40,368 bases of DNA from Candidatus Kuenenia stuttgartensis (GTDB lineage: Bacteria; Planctomycetota; Planctomycetia; Planctomycetales; Planctomycetaceae): contig CAMDRI010000031.1 in NCBI GenBank assembly GCA_945906725.1, positions 1 to 40,368 on the forward strand, written 5' to 3'. Positions 26,683 through 35,715 of this stretch are shown here, one piece after another. Position numbers and translations under genes: made by a program. Under the pieces are notes generated by a model. The model was not told the origin of the DNA, did not search any database, and was given only the letters and a program-made list of their open reading frames with translations. Position 1 is the stretch's first letter. Each line of letters starts with the position of its first letter.

Positions 26683-28116
26683 ATGTCACTTCCAACGTCC
26701 ATTGCTCGACGAGCTTTTCTGCAATCCACCGGCGTCAGCTTGGGTTCGATGGCGCTCAGTTCGCTGCTGACGCGGGATGTCATCGCGGCGGACTCGTCGG
26801 GGAAGCAAGTTCCGAAGTGGACCGGCGCGTTGAATCCATTGCACTTCGCTCCCAAAGCCAAGCGAGTTATCTGGCTGTACATGGCCGGAGGCATGACGCA
26901 CATCGACACATTCGACAACAAGCCAAAGCTCGCCGAACTGCACGGGCAGCCAATGCCGGAGTCGATTACGAAGGGACAGCAGATCGCTCAGTTGCAGGGG
27001 CAGAAGTTGAATTGCTTCGCGCCGCAGCATCCCTTCAAAAAGTGGGGCCAGTCGGGACAGTCGATGGCAGAGATCTGGCCGCACCTTGGTGAAAAGTGCG
27101 CGGACGAGATGTGCATCGTGCGGTCGCTCTCGACGGACGCGATCAATCACGATCCGGCTCACACGTTCATGAACACGGGCACGATGAATCCTGGACGGCC
27201 GGCGATGGGATCGTGGCTGCTGTACGGACTCGGAGCCGAATCGGAAAGTTTGCCCGGTTTCGTCGTGATGGTCTCGACCGGCAAGTTCGGACAGAAGCAG
27301 CCGATCGCCGCGAGACAGTGGCATTCGGGATTTTTGCCGGGACAGTTTCAAGGAGTCGAGTTCCGTGGCACCGGCGACCCAGTCTTGTACGTCGGCAATC
27401 CCAAGGGAGTGACGCCGAAGCGGCAGCGCGACGTGGTTGATGCCGTGCAGACATTGAACGGTCTTGCGAACGAATCGCTGGACGATCCCGAAATCGCGAC
27501 TCGCGTCAGCCAGTATGAACTTGCCTTTCGGATGCAGTCGAGCGTTCCGGAGTTGATGGACGTCAAGAACGAACCGCAGCACATCTTCGACTTGTACGGC
27601 ACGAAGGGGGGCGACGGTTCGTTCGCCTCGAATTGCCTGTTGGCCCGCCGTCTTGCCGAGCGCGGGACTCGGTTCATCCAGCTTTATCATCGGGACTGGG
27701 ATCATCACGGCTCGGTGAAAGATCACGTTGCCGGGACGGCCAAGGAAGTCGATCAAGCCATCGCCGCGCTGATCACGGACCTCAAGCAACGCGACATGCT
27801 CAAGGACACGATCATCGTGTTTGGATCCGAGTTTGGCCGCACGCCGATGGCACAAGGCAACGGTCGAGATCATCATCTCGCCGGATTCACGATGTGGTTC
27901 GCAGGCGGGGGCTTCAAGCCCGGTTTCCATTACGGGGCGACGGATGAGTTCGGCTATCACGCGGTCGAGAATCGCGTCTCGGTGCATGACGTCCATGCGA
28001 CGCTGCTGCAATTGCTCGGCATCGATCATTCGCGGTTCAGCATGAAGTTCCAGGGCCTGGATTCGCGGCTGACAGGCGTCGAAGGGGCACGCGTCGTGAA
28101 GGAATTGCTTGCCTAA
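26683..28116 (+). CDS. DUF1501 family protein (Tat-exported)
   Basis: The product has 477 residues. The N-terminus SIARRAFLQSTGVSLGS is a twin-arginine signal. The rest matches DUF1501, a sulfatase/alkaline-phosphatase-fold group: PKAKRVIWLYMAGGMTHIDTFDNKP (metal-binding Asp), TIIVFGSEFGRTPMAQG, and GRDHHLAGFTMWFAGGG. Family partners are PSCyt1/PSD1 proteins, usually next door. AGAGG stands 6 bases before the ATG at 26683. An inverted repeat and 148 bp separate it from the PLP enzyme. Confidence 0.92.
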   Translation: MSLPTSIARRAFLQSTGVSLGSMALSSLLTRDVIAADSSGKQVPKWTGALNPLHFAPKAKRVIWLYMAGGMTHIDTFDNKPKLAELHGQPMPESITKGQQIAQLQGQKLNCFAPQHPFKKWGQSGQSMAEIWPHLGEKCADEMCIVRSLSTDAINHDPAHTFMNTGTMNPGRPAMGSWLLYGLGAESESLPGFVVMVSTGKFGQKQPIAARQWHSGFLPGQFQGVEFRGTGDPVLYVGNPKGVTPKRQRDVVDAVQTLNGLANESLDDPEIATRVSQYELAFRMQSSVPELMDVKNEPQHIFDLYGTKGGDGSFASNCLLARRLAERGTRFIQLYHRDWDHHGSVKDHVAGTAKEVDQAIAALITDLKQRDMLKDTIIVFGSEFGRTPMAQGNGRDHHLAGFTMWFAGGGFKPGFHYGATDEFGYHAVENRVSVHDVHATLLQLLGIDHSRFSMKFQGLDSRLTGVEGARVVKELLA

Positions 28117-28665
28117 CTGGAGCAAGCGGTACGACCGGCAACCCCCGTGACCTGTTGTCGTGACGTTTTTTGAGAGATCTGCCGTTGATGTGGAGACGAC
28201 GGATTGAACCACGTCGTGGAAACCACATCGAGCTGCGCGACGGCCATACGCGATGGAATTGTCAGATCGGCAACCTTGGCTGATCGCTCCGTCTAAAGAG
28301 ACCGAATCGAGCCTGCCGGTCGCACATTCTGCCGCACGACCCGCTCGGCGTGCCGACCGCGTTGAGCTTGCCATCTGCGTGAACTTGGAGAGTCACGGGG
28401 ATGCTGAGAACTCCGAAGGTTCTGACAAGAGTGAGTGACTGCGTGGGTCTCGCGTTCTAGCAGTTCCGATAAACAGCAATGGACAACTTGGCCTCACAGC
28501 GCTCAGTGGTGGGTCTGTCCGAGTTTGTGCAGTCATGTGGAGTTCCTCGCTCAGAGGGAACAGCGCGACGACACAATTCAAATCGTGGCGGCGATGTCTA
28601 CCGGCTGTTCCGGCGGATCGTCGAATAACGGAATTACTCGATCCCGAATGATTTAGGAGAGGACC
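28117..28665. other. Intergenic region, no gene seen
   Basis: 549 bp of unremarkable sequence. It should hold the promoter of the porin-like gene, which has a strong SD (TTAGGAGAGGACC), but I cannot point to the -35/-10 boxes. The short open frames inside have no SD or protein-like composition. Confidence 0.4.
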
Positions 28666-30084
28666 ATGCGAAACGTCCGGATTTCGGAAATGATTCGTCG
28701 ATCCGCCGGAGCCCTGCTGCTGCTCGGTAGCGTTGGGGTTTCGTCGGACACATTAACCTTCGCCGCAGACGCGAACTGCGCCACCCCGCAACCAGCTTGC
28801 CAACCGGCTTGCTCGGACGACGTCTACAAAAAAGCGGGCGAGCGATTGGCTCAGCACCTCCAGCAAATGGGTAGCTGCTCAACTCCATGTGCGGCGAGTT
28901 GCGCTGCTCCTCCGGCTTGCGGCACCGCTCCCGCCGGCTGCGGCACCGTGGGTCAGCCCGGATGCCTGAGCGATGGTTGTGCGAAAGAAAGCTGCCTCTT
29001 CGGTGGCCTGTTCGCTCACGACGACGGCTGTGCGGAAGAGAAGAAAGATCCTTGGACGCTGATGTCCGTCTTCGATGACGAATGCGGCAATAACTGCCTC
29101 AAGGACAAGGGCATCACCGTTGCCGGCTGGTTGGCCATGGGATACCAGAACAAAGCGGATGGAGCTTTCACTCAAGCTGGGGAAGCGGGCCGTTTACACG
29201 TCAACCAAATGTATCTGTATACCGCAAAGGTGGCGGACGGTAGCAATGGCGTCGGCTTCGGCTATCGCGCCGACATCATCTACGGTGTGGACGGCAACGA
29301 CACGCAGTCGTTTGGCAACAATTCCGGAGAATTCGACTTCCAGAACGGCTGGGATCACGGCATCTACGAATGGGCGATGCCTCAGTTGTACGGTGAAGTG
29401 GCGATGGGCAACCTGTCCATCAAGCTCGGTCACTTCTACACGCCAATTGGATACGAAGTCGTCACGACTCCAGACAACTTCTTCTTCAGCAAGCAGCTTA
29501 CCTTCAACAACAGCGAGCCATTCACTCACACGGGAGCCTTGGGCACGTACAAGGTCAGCGACAAGCTGAGTGTGATCGCCGGTTGGACGCTCGGTTGGGA
29601 CACTGGTTTCGACCAATTTGGTGGTGGCAATAACGCGATCATCGGCGCGACTTACGCGGCCAGTGAGAACACGACGTTGGTCTACTCCGCTGCCATTGGA
29701 GACTTCGGCCGTCGTGGCGATGGCTCGATCAACAGCTTCATTCTGTCTCAGAAATGGGGCACGAAGCTGATGACGGTCCACCAAATCGACGTCCTGGGCA
29801 CCAACAGCGGGACAACTCTTGCGCAGGATGTCCAGGCCGACAATTCGACCAGTTTCATCAACTACGCCTTCTATCAACTCACGGATAAGGCCAAAGCCGG
29901 AATTCGTCACGAGTGGTACAAGGCGGATGGCACCTCGTACAACACATTCACTTACGGTGTGAACTACCAGGTGACGCCAAATGTCATTGTGCGGCCAGAA
30001 ATGCGGCACAACTGGGCTCCCGGCAACGATGTCGCGCCCTGGAACAATGACATCTTCGGCATCGACGCCATCCTCAAGTTCTAG
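28666..30084 (+). CDS. Outer-membrane beta-barrel (porin-like) protein with Cys-rich N-terminal region
   Basis: The product has 472 residues. A signal peptide (about 1-34) is followed by a segment of about 120 residues with 14 Cys (for example SCSTPCAASCAAPPAC and CGTVGQPGCLSDGC), then a beta-barrel-like region of alternating aromatic and polar residues (GLSFGYRAD-like GFGYRADIIYGVDG, NGWDHGIYEWAMPQLYGEV, LGHFYTPIGYEV), ending in Phe as outer-membrane proteins do. It resembles the BBP2/OmpL-like porin group. The Cys may form disulfide crosslinks in the cell envelope. GGAGAGG is the SD at about 28653. A strong terminator follows. Confidence 0.85.
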   Translation: MRNVRISEMIRRSAGALLLLGSVGVSSDTLTFAADANCATPQPACQPACSDDVYKKAGERLAQHLQQMGSCSTPCAASCAAPPACGTAPAGCGTVGQPGCLSDGCAKESCLFGGLFAHDDGCAEEKKDPWTLMSVFDDECGNNCLKDKGITVAGWLAMGYQNKADGAFTQAGEAGRLHVNQMYLYTAKVADGSNGVGFGYRADIIYGVDGNDTQSFGNNSGEFDFQNGWDHGIYEWAMPQLYGEVAMGNLSIKLGHFYTPIGYEVVTTPDNFFFSKQLTFNNSEPFTHTGALGTYKVSDKLSVIAGWTLGWDTGFDQFGGGNNAIIGATYAASENTTLVYSAAIGDFGRRGDGSINSFILSQKWGTKLMTVHQIDVLGTNSGTTLAQDVQADNSTSFINYAFYQLTDKAKAGIRHEWYKADGTSYNTFTYGVNYQVTPNVIVRPEMRHNWAPGNDVAPWNNDIFGIDAILKF

Positions 30085-30115
30085 TCGAGTGACAAGTGTC
30101 TGATAAAAAACCAAT

Positions 30116-30151
30116 GGCCGTGGTCGACTCTTCGACCACGGCCTTTTCTTT
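30116..30151 (+). terminator. Intrinsic terminator after the porin-like gene
   Basis: ggccgtggtcga pairs perfectly with tcgaccacggcc around ctct, followed by ttttcttt. It lies 31 bases past the TAG of the porin-like gene. Confidence 0.9.
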
Positions 30152-30228
30152 GGAACGAGTTTCTAATTCAAGGTGCGCGACCAGAGGCGGCTTATTCCAG
30201 CGGATGCGTGACAGTAGCAGGTCAATCG

Positions 30229-30711
30229 ATGAGCGAGCGCGTTGTTCCAAAGGAGTCGTCGAGTGGTCAAGCAACGGCCTATCACGAAGCGGGGCACGCC
30301 GTGGTCGCACTAGCTCTGGGCCGAGCGGTACAGCGCGTCAGCATCGTACCGGGGCAAGGCTGGCTCGGACGCTGTGAATTTCAAAAAGGCCGAGTCCGAC
30401 CGTCAGAAGATTGGCTGGAACGTGAGATTCTGATTTCACTCGCCGGTGCCGCGGCCGAGGCTCGACACACCGGAGCCTATGCTTGGGACGGGGCCGTCGC
30501 CGACCTGCGAACCGTCCGCCGACTCGCGGTGCAACGAGCCAGTGAACGACAAGCCGCACGACTCGAACGCCGGCTCTTGGCCAAGGTGGAACATCTGCTC
30601 GATCAAGCCGGTCATTGGCGAGCAGTCGAACTCATCGCGGTGGAACTGCTGCGTTGCGAAACCATCAGCGGCCGAGCCGTTCGACATCTCTTCGACCAGG
30701 GAAGCAGATAG
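30229..30711 (+). CDS. Stand-alone peptidase M41 (FtsH-type protease) domain
   Basis: The product has 160 residues. It has HEAGHAVVALALG (His19-Glu20-His23), the zinc-protease motif of FtsH, and SLAGAAAEARHTGAYAWDGAVADLRTVRRLAVQ, which matches the helix carrying the third ligand Asp (D92) in FtsH (there LAGRAAEE-GASNDL-x-TATRIA). There is no AAA ATPase or membrane segment, so it is an M41 domain alone. The ATG at 30229 has AGG 7 bases upstream; a GTG at 30208 is possible. It may process membrane-released substrates or act as a regulator. The M48 gene is convergent with it, 44 bp away. Confidence 0.85.
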   Translation: MSERVVPKESSSGQATAYHEAGHAVVALALGRAVQRVSIVPGQGWLGRCEFQKGRVRPSEDWLEREILISLAGAAAEARHTGAYAWDGAVADLRTVRRLAVQRASERQAARLERRLLAKVEHLLDQAGHWRAVELIAVELLRCETISGRAVRHLFDQGSR

Positions 30712-30755
30712 GCAGGCTGCTCAGGATATCTGCAAATTGGCTCTCGAAGGGACGA

Positions 30756-31619
30756 TCAGCGCGACTGGAACTTGCGGCCAACTGTCAGGTTGTCGGGAAT
30801 TCCATCCGGGTATTGCTTGTGCAGCCACGTTTCAATCTGCTCGGCGCGATGCTCAGGGTGGGGGTGCGATCCGAGCCATTCGGGTTGGCGATTGCCTTTC
30901 GAAACTTCGGACAGAATCTTCATCACGCCCAACATCTGCGACGGATCGAAGCCAGAGGCGGTCATCGCTTCCAATCCGAATTGGTCCGACTGGGATTCGT
31001 CCCCGCGGCTGTAGCTCAGATTCACCATCGAATTGACCATCGCTGCCACCTGCTGATTGGTGCGCCCGGAGTGGCGGTCATCGCTGCTGGCCACGCCGAC
31101 CGCCGTCACCAGGATCTGTCCGAACTGTCCTTGAGCCATGTGCTGCGCGCCGTGTCGATGAATGACATGTCCGATCTCGTGGCCGAGCACTCCCGCCAGT
31201 TGAGCTTCATTCTGCAATCTTCGGAGCAGTCCGTTCGTGATGAATATCTGACCGCCCGGCAAGGCAAAGGCGTTGACCATGTCCGGATCACGCAGCAAGT
31301 GAAACTGAAAACGATACTCACTTTTCCGAGCGACACTCTCAGCGACGAGTCGTTCGCCAACCTCGCGGACCAGCCTGGCGGTTTGCGAGCGGGGGTCGAC
31401 TTCGCCTCCCATCTGCGCCGCCATCGTGGGAGCCGACTGCACACCCAGCGCAATCTCCTGAGGGACCGACATCGCGACGTGCTGCTTCTCACCCGTGATC
31501 GGGTTGACCTGCGTGCTGGTCAGGAATCGAAAAGTTCCAAAGAGCAGCAGGATCAGTGCGATGATCCACTGTGGACGAATGGAAATTCCGCGCCGTTCGG
31601 AACGATAGCCGTAGGACAT
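30756..31619 (-). CDS. Membrane-anchored M48 metalloprotease
   Basis: The product has 287 residues. One N-terminal helix (PQWIIALILLLFGTFRFL) is followed by a zinc-protease domain with HEIGHVIHRHG (His147, Glu148, His151) and SRGDESQSDQFGLEAM with the third ligand Glu208, ending with HPHPEHRAEQIE. It fits soluble/anchored M48 proteases of the BepA/YfgC or LoiP type, which degrade misfolded envelope proteins. The ATG at 31619 has GGAG 4 bases upstream; a GTG at 31634 is possible. It follows the coiled-coil gene by 195 bp on the same strand. Confidence 0.9.
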   Translation of the reverse strand: MSYGYRSERRGISIRPQWIIALILLLFGTFRFLTSTQVNPITGEKQHVAMSVPQEIALGVQSAPTMAAQMGGEVDPRSQTARLVREVGERLVAESVARKSEYRFQFHLLRDPDMVNAFALPGGQIFITNGLLRRLQNEAQLAGVLGHEIGHVIHRHGAQHMAQGQFGQILVTAVGVASSDDRHSGRTNQQVAAMVNSMVNLSYSRGDESQSDQFGLEAMTASGFDPSQMLGVMKILSEVSKGNRQPEWLGSHPHPEHRAEQIETWLHKQYPDGIPDNLTVGRKFQSR

Positions 31620-31814
31620 GACGCTCCAATTCACAGACGAGGTTTCTCAGATCGAATCAAAAGGCGTCAAAGTATCGCGTGCAGGCGCCGCCTGAGAACA
31701 GTCAGCGACTGGTTCCAAAACAAAACCGCCCCAGACGTGACCTGCTTCACGTCCGAGGCGGGGAAGGAGACGGCCGGAATGCCGTCAGTGCGAGCTGGGT
31801 GATTTCGGAGCCAG

Positions 31815-33143
31815 CTATTCGATCGCGCCAGTACGGACTGGTGGAGCAGGCTCGTTCTTCTCGCCGAGGTCAGGCGGCATCGGAACCAAACGGTTGCCAA
31901 TGACGGGCGGAGGCTCGTCCGAGAACAAGCGGTCTTCGTTTGGCCGCTTGGCGGCCGGAGTCGCAGGTTGCAATTCGTCGTGGTGAGAGAGCTTCGAGTT
32001 GCGTTGTTCGAGAATCGCTCGCGCTGCGGTGCGAACTTCGGCTTCGCTCAAGCGTGTGAGATTCTTCAACTGAGCCAGCGGCTCAAGGACTCGCATTGCT
32101 CGGCCAATTGTAGTTTCGAGCATCGCGAATTCTGTCAGCGTCTGCCGCATTCCCGCCAGCAATTGCGTTTGCCCACGAAGTTCGGTTCCCAGATCGGTCA
32201 GCAATTCCAGAGTCTCGATGGCGTTGGCAATATCGCCCCCCGCCATCTTCATGTCCGCTTCGAGTTTGCGGACCGAGGCCCAATGTCGGTGCGCGATCTG
32301 TGTGTCTTCGACGTTTGCAGCCAAGTCGTCTCGCAACGTGAGCAACTCTTTCGCGTGAGCCTGTGATTGTTCGGTGCTGTCGTCGCTCGACCGCAACGAG
32401 TCACGCAGAGCGAGCAACTGATTCGCGTTCTCTTGCACGGCGGCCACGTCATCCGCTTTGCGAACCGAATCTTTGAGAGCGATCAACTCGGCCGCGCTGC
32501 GTTGTGCTGCTTCAACACCGGCAGCGTTCTCCAACACCTTCGTGCGAAGATCACCGAGCTTCTGGACTTCGACAGCGGCAACGTCGGATTCCTTCGCCAC
32601 GTCACGCAATTGAAGATGCAGTTCGACCATGCGATTCACACTGGTCACCGCTTCTTGCTGCACCGGCTTTTGGGAGATCAAGCTTTCGTGCAATTTGACG
32701 ATGCCGGCGAAAACTTGCTCAGCGTCCGTGGACTGTTCCCGCTGGCTGACAACTCGCTTTTGCAGTTCGGCGATTCGATCCAATGCGGCAGCCGCATCTC
32801 CGGTCTGTTGCGCTTCATTTTCGACGCTCATGCGGAACTCGCGAACGTCTCCGAGTGCCGCACGGGCTGATTCCAATTGGCGTTTTTGAGCCTGCAACGC
32901 GGAAAGCAAGTGGTTGGCTTCCCAGGCGACGTCCTTCACTCCCACAAGGTCATGCAAACTTCTCTCGACGTTTGCGAGATCCTGTTTGACCGAAGCCAAC
33001 TCATTCATCAACGGGCGACGCAGCAGAATATCCACCGCCAGGAACGCGATTGCGATTCCGGTCAGCGCCAACCCCCAACGCACAACGGGGAGGTTCATCA
33101 GATCTTTTTCCACGGACGAGTCGGTGTGGGCTTTGAGAGACAA
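31815..33143 (-). CDS. Membrane-anchored coiled-coil protein
   Basis: The product has 442 residues. It has one membrane helix (about 23-41, GLALTGIAIAFLAVDILL) and then about 330 residues of heptad-rich coiled coil, followed by a Pro-rich tail (about 400-442). The coil contains near-repeated blocks such as ELIALKDSVRKADD, QLLALRDSLRSSDD and ELLTLRDDLAANVED. The start is TTG at 33143: AGGAGG lies 7 bases upstream, while the frame upstream to 33221 has no SD. It may be a scaffold or tether in the envelope. No known family recognised. Confidence 0.8.
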   Translation of the reverse strand: MSLKAHTDSSVEKDLMNLPVVRWGLALTGIAIAFLAVDILLRRPLMNELASVKQDLANVERSLHDLVGVKDVAWEANHLLSALQAQKRQLESARAALGDVREFRMSVENEAQQTGDAAAALDRIAELQKRVVSQREQSTDAEQVFAGIVKLHESLISQKPVQQEAVTSVNRMVELHLQLRDVAKESDVAAVEVQKLGDLRTKVLENAAGVEAAQRSAAELIALKDSVRKADDVAAVQENANQLLALRDSLRSSDDSTEQSQAHAKELLTLRDDLAANVEDTQIAHRHWASVRKLEADMKMAGGDIANAIETLELLTDLGTELRGQTQLLAGMRQTLTEFAMLETTIGRAMRVLEPLAQLKNLTRLSEAEVRTAARAILEQRNSKLSHHDELQPATPAAKRPNEDRLFSDEPPPVIGNRLVPMPPDLGEKNEPAPPVRTGAIE

Positions 33144-33604
33144 GGCTTGTCCTCCTGAAAGTCGGTCCTGTGCAGACCGGAGGGCCGAAAGAAGCGGACG
33201 AGTCGATGGCAGTCTTCGCAATCACTGCCAAGCGGAACTGTTCTCCAATATCGCCCACCGTCCCCCGCAGAAATTGCCTGTTCAACCCACCAATTGGCGA
33301 ACGGCGCGGAACTCGGCCAGGCAGACGAGACGCATCAATGCCAGCAATCACGACGGCCGAAGCGGTCGTGACGAGTATTCAGGCATTCCCCTCGGACCGA
33401 CTTCGCCTTGCGAGATTGTCTGACTTGCCAAGAAGCCAGAATTGTCAGAGTTGTTCAGGACACGGACATTGAGTCCAGAAGTGGAAATGGGATTGGGCTA
33501 CTTTACCCCATTTAGGAACATCCGCCCCCTTGGTGCCATGGACGACACCCCGCCGCGCACTCTCCGAGAAGGCGGCGGACAACCAAAAAGTCATAAAGGA
33601 CTCA
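33144..33604. other. Divergent intergenic region
   Basis: It separates the coiled-coil gene (minus) and the secreted candidate (plus). Open frames through it on the minus strand and at 33530 lack SD sites at their starts. No element recognised. Confidence 0.4.
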
Positions 33605-33997
33605 TTGCGAACGTTCTTGATCACTGCCGCGCTGATGCCTGCCGTTGTCTTTGCGACATCGGTCTCTGCAAAATCCAGAGAGAAACGTTGTCAGGTCATT
33701 TCAACCTGTAGCCTCCTGGGTCCAGTCACCTGCGCGACATCAACCAGTCAACCAGAAGCACCAACTCAAACTTGTTGCCAACCCGCTGCTGCGTCGGTTC
33801 AACCGCAGATCGAATTGGTCGCCTACACACGACCAGCCGCACCGCGACGTCTGGCTCCACAACCCGACGCTCTGGAGATCAACCCAACGATCGCCCAAAC
33901 GACCTGCGCTCAATTCATGATTCATGGGAGATATCAAACTGAGGAAACGGGGAGTCGTGAGAGGCATAGTACCTATTCCAGAACAGAGCTCAGGTGA
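33605..33997 (+). CDS. Possible small secreted Cys-containing protein
   Basis: The frame gives 130 residues. RTFLITAALMPAVVFATSVSA after the TTG at 33605 is a good signal peptide; the rest has Cys in several places (CQVISTCSLLGPVTC, TCCQPAA) and many Pro/Ala. AAGGA stands 4 bases before the TTG. No family is recognised. It may be a real small envelope protein or a chance frame; codons are not strongly distinctive. Confidence 0.45.
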   Translation: MRTFLITAALMPAVVFATSVSAKSREKRCQVISTCSLLGPVTCATSTSQPEAPTQTCCQPAAASVQPQIELVAYTRPAAPRRLAPQPDALEINPTIAQTTCAQFMIHGRYQTEETGSRERHSTYSRTELR

Positions 33998-34108
33998 GAA
34001 TTCCGGCTGTTAGAGGGTTTTGGAATTCTGTCTGGCGTTGGGAATTCCAGCCGATTCTATCCGGCACGACGGGATCGCCGAGACTGGAGACGACTGGCTG
34101 GGAATTGC

Positions 34109-34561
34109 TCAAACTTGGGGCCGGATTAGTGGCGGCTCCGGCTCCTGATCGTCGGGGACGATGACGAACGCCTCAACCAGTTCTGGCGGACATCGTTTGG
34201 GAAGCCGTTTCGGCCAACTGATGAAAGCCCAGTTGGTCGCCGCCTTGGCCAGCAAGAAGTTGTCTCGTATCCGAACGACTTGGTACTTCCGCACGGTCGT
34301 GAATTTCCCAAAACTGCTGACCCAAGTCACGACTTTGACTTCTTCGCCAACAAACGCCGGTTGCAGGTATTCAATCTGATGAGACCGCACGACGAAGACG
34401 GCGCCGGTCGCGAGATAGCGTTCCTTCGGCCAACCTTGCGCTGCCGAATGTTCAACCGCTGCGTCTTGCAGCCACCGCAAATACTCGACATTGCTGACGT
34501 GCCCTTGATCATCGATCTCGTGCGGTTGAACGGTATGACGGAATTCAAAAATGTCCGGCAT
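34109..34561 (-). CDS. Acyl-CoA thioesterase (4HBT/hot-dog family)
   Basis: The product has 150 residues of the hot-dog thioesterase type: FRHTVQPHEIDDQGHVSNVEYLRWLQDAAVEH, where Asp of the DxxGHVxNxxYL motif is the usual catalytic acid, then QIEYLQPAFVGEEVKVVTWV. It should hydrolyse short or medium acyl-CoA (or 4-hydroxybenzoyl-CoA). The ATG at 34561 starts the family domain; sequence upstream in frame has no similarity. It is divergent from rpsB, with 277 bp between. Confidence 0.88.
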   Translation of the reverse strand: MPDIFEFRHTVQPHEIDDQGHVSNVEYLRWLQDAAVEHSAAQGWPKERYLATGAVFVVRSHQIEYLQPAFVGEEVKVVTWVSSFGKFTTVRKYQVVRIRDNFLLAKAATNWAFISWPKRLPKRCPPELVEAFVIVPDDQEPEPPLIRPQV

Positions 34562-34838
34562 GAATGATCTCGCCAGCAAACAGTGGCCCAACTCTCGACA
34601 AGATAGACTTGGCGCTGCCAGGCCGACAACGACGGAGGACCGTTTGACGGTCTTCATGGTCACCGGTATCCTCTCCCCCCTTGCGCTCGGCTCAAGGTGA
34701 GCCGTTTGTGGGGATTTACCACTTTTTTCAAGCTTTCGAACGCCTTCTTCGTGAAGGTGTGCCTCACGCAACCGCGACCTTCGGCATGAATCGACCGCCG
34801 AAGTCCTCGCCGCGTCAGGTGGAAAGGAGCGACTCAGC
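34562..34838 (+). promoter_or_regulatory. rpsB leader/promoter region (not resolved)
   Basis: The region holds a hairpin cggctc-aaggt-gagccg (34686-34702) and the SD AAGGAG 9 bases before the GTG of rpsB. Promoter boxes are not evident. In many bacteria the rpsB leader binds S2 for feedback, but nothing here proves it. Confidence 0.35.
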
Positions 34839-35585
34839 GTGTCGAACATTGTTGTCAAAGATATTTTGGAAGCCGGAGTCCACTTCGGTCACAAGACCAG
34901 CAAGTGGAACCCGAAAATGCGGCCGTACATTTACGGCAAGCGAAATCAGATTCACATCATCGACATCAAGGAGACCGTTCGCGGTCTCCTGCGAGCCAAG
35001 AAGTACCTCGAAAAGGTCTCTTCGCAAGGCAGCCTGATTCTGTTCGTCGGGACGAAGCGGCAGGCGCAGAACCCGGTCATCGAAGCGGCGAATGCCTGCG
35101 GCATGCCGTTCGTTTCCGAGCGTTGGTTGGGTGGCACGTTCACGAACTTTCGCACGATTCGCAGCCGGCTCAAGCGACTGGAAGAGCTGGAAGGTCTCGT
35201 CACCACCGGCGAGATCAACACCTACTCCAAGAAGATGCAATCCACGCTCGGTCGTGAGCGCGAGAAGATCTTCCGCAACCTGAATGGCATCCGCACGCTC
35301 AACCGCTTGCCTGAAACGGTCATCGTCATTGACCCGACGAAGGAGCACAATTGCGTCGACGAATGTCGGATCATGGGGATCAAAGTCGTGGCGTTGATCG
35401 ACACCGACAGCAACCCGGACAAAGTCGATCTGCCGATTCCGGGTAACGACGACAGCATCCGCTCGATCCGTTTGATGCTCACGCATCTCGCCGAAGCCGT
35501 GCTGGCCGGCAAGGGTCCGACGGCTGCCCAGGACAAGGACGACGCCGTGGCGGATGAGCATAAGGCTGTGCCGTCGTTGGCTTGA
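34839..35585 (+). CDS. rpsB: 30S ribosomal protein S2
   Basis: The product has 248 residues, a normal S2 length: [66 protein letters not shown] and [26 protein letters not shown]2 sits on the back of the small ribosomal subunit. It starts with GTG, with AAGGAG 9 bases upstream. It begins the rpsB-tsf-pyrH cluster; tsf follows after 130 bp containing a palindromic element. Confidence 0.97.
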   Translation: MSNIVVKDILEAGVHFGHKTSKWNPKMRPYIYGKRNQIHIIDIKETVRGLLRAKKYLEKVSSQGSLILFVGTKRQAQNPVIEAANACGMPFVSERWLGGTFTNFRTIRSRLKRLEELEGLVTTGEINTYSKKMQSTLGREREKIFRNLNGIRTLNRLPETVIVIDPTKEHNCVDECRIMGIKVVALIDTDSNPDKVDLPIPGNDDSIRSIRLMLTHLAEAVLAGKGPTAAQDKDDAVADEHKAVPSLA

Positions 35586-35611
35586 AGTTCATCGCATAAT
35601 CCGTCACGGGT

Positions 35612-35683
35612 GGGCGAGGCTCCCGCCGAGTCGGGCAGTAGGTGCCGCATGATCCGCATTGCGGCTGGGCGGGAGCCTTGCCC
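35612..35683. repeat. Nested palindromic element between rpsB and tsf
   Basis: gggcgaggctcccgcc (35612-35627) pairs with ggcgggagccttgccc (35668-35683), 15 of 16 matching, around an inner hairpin gccgca/tgcggc (35644-35665). No gene is inside. It may be a processing site or a partial terminator. Confidence 0.7.
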
Positions 35684-35715
35684 TTCCAACGCTCATTCAT
35701 TTTTGGAGACGACAC

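Noticed and set aside
26686..28374. Minus-strand open frame of 562 codons
   Set aside because: Antisense to the DUF1501 gene, which has a Tat signal and family motifs.
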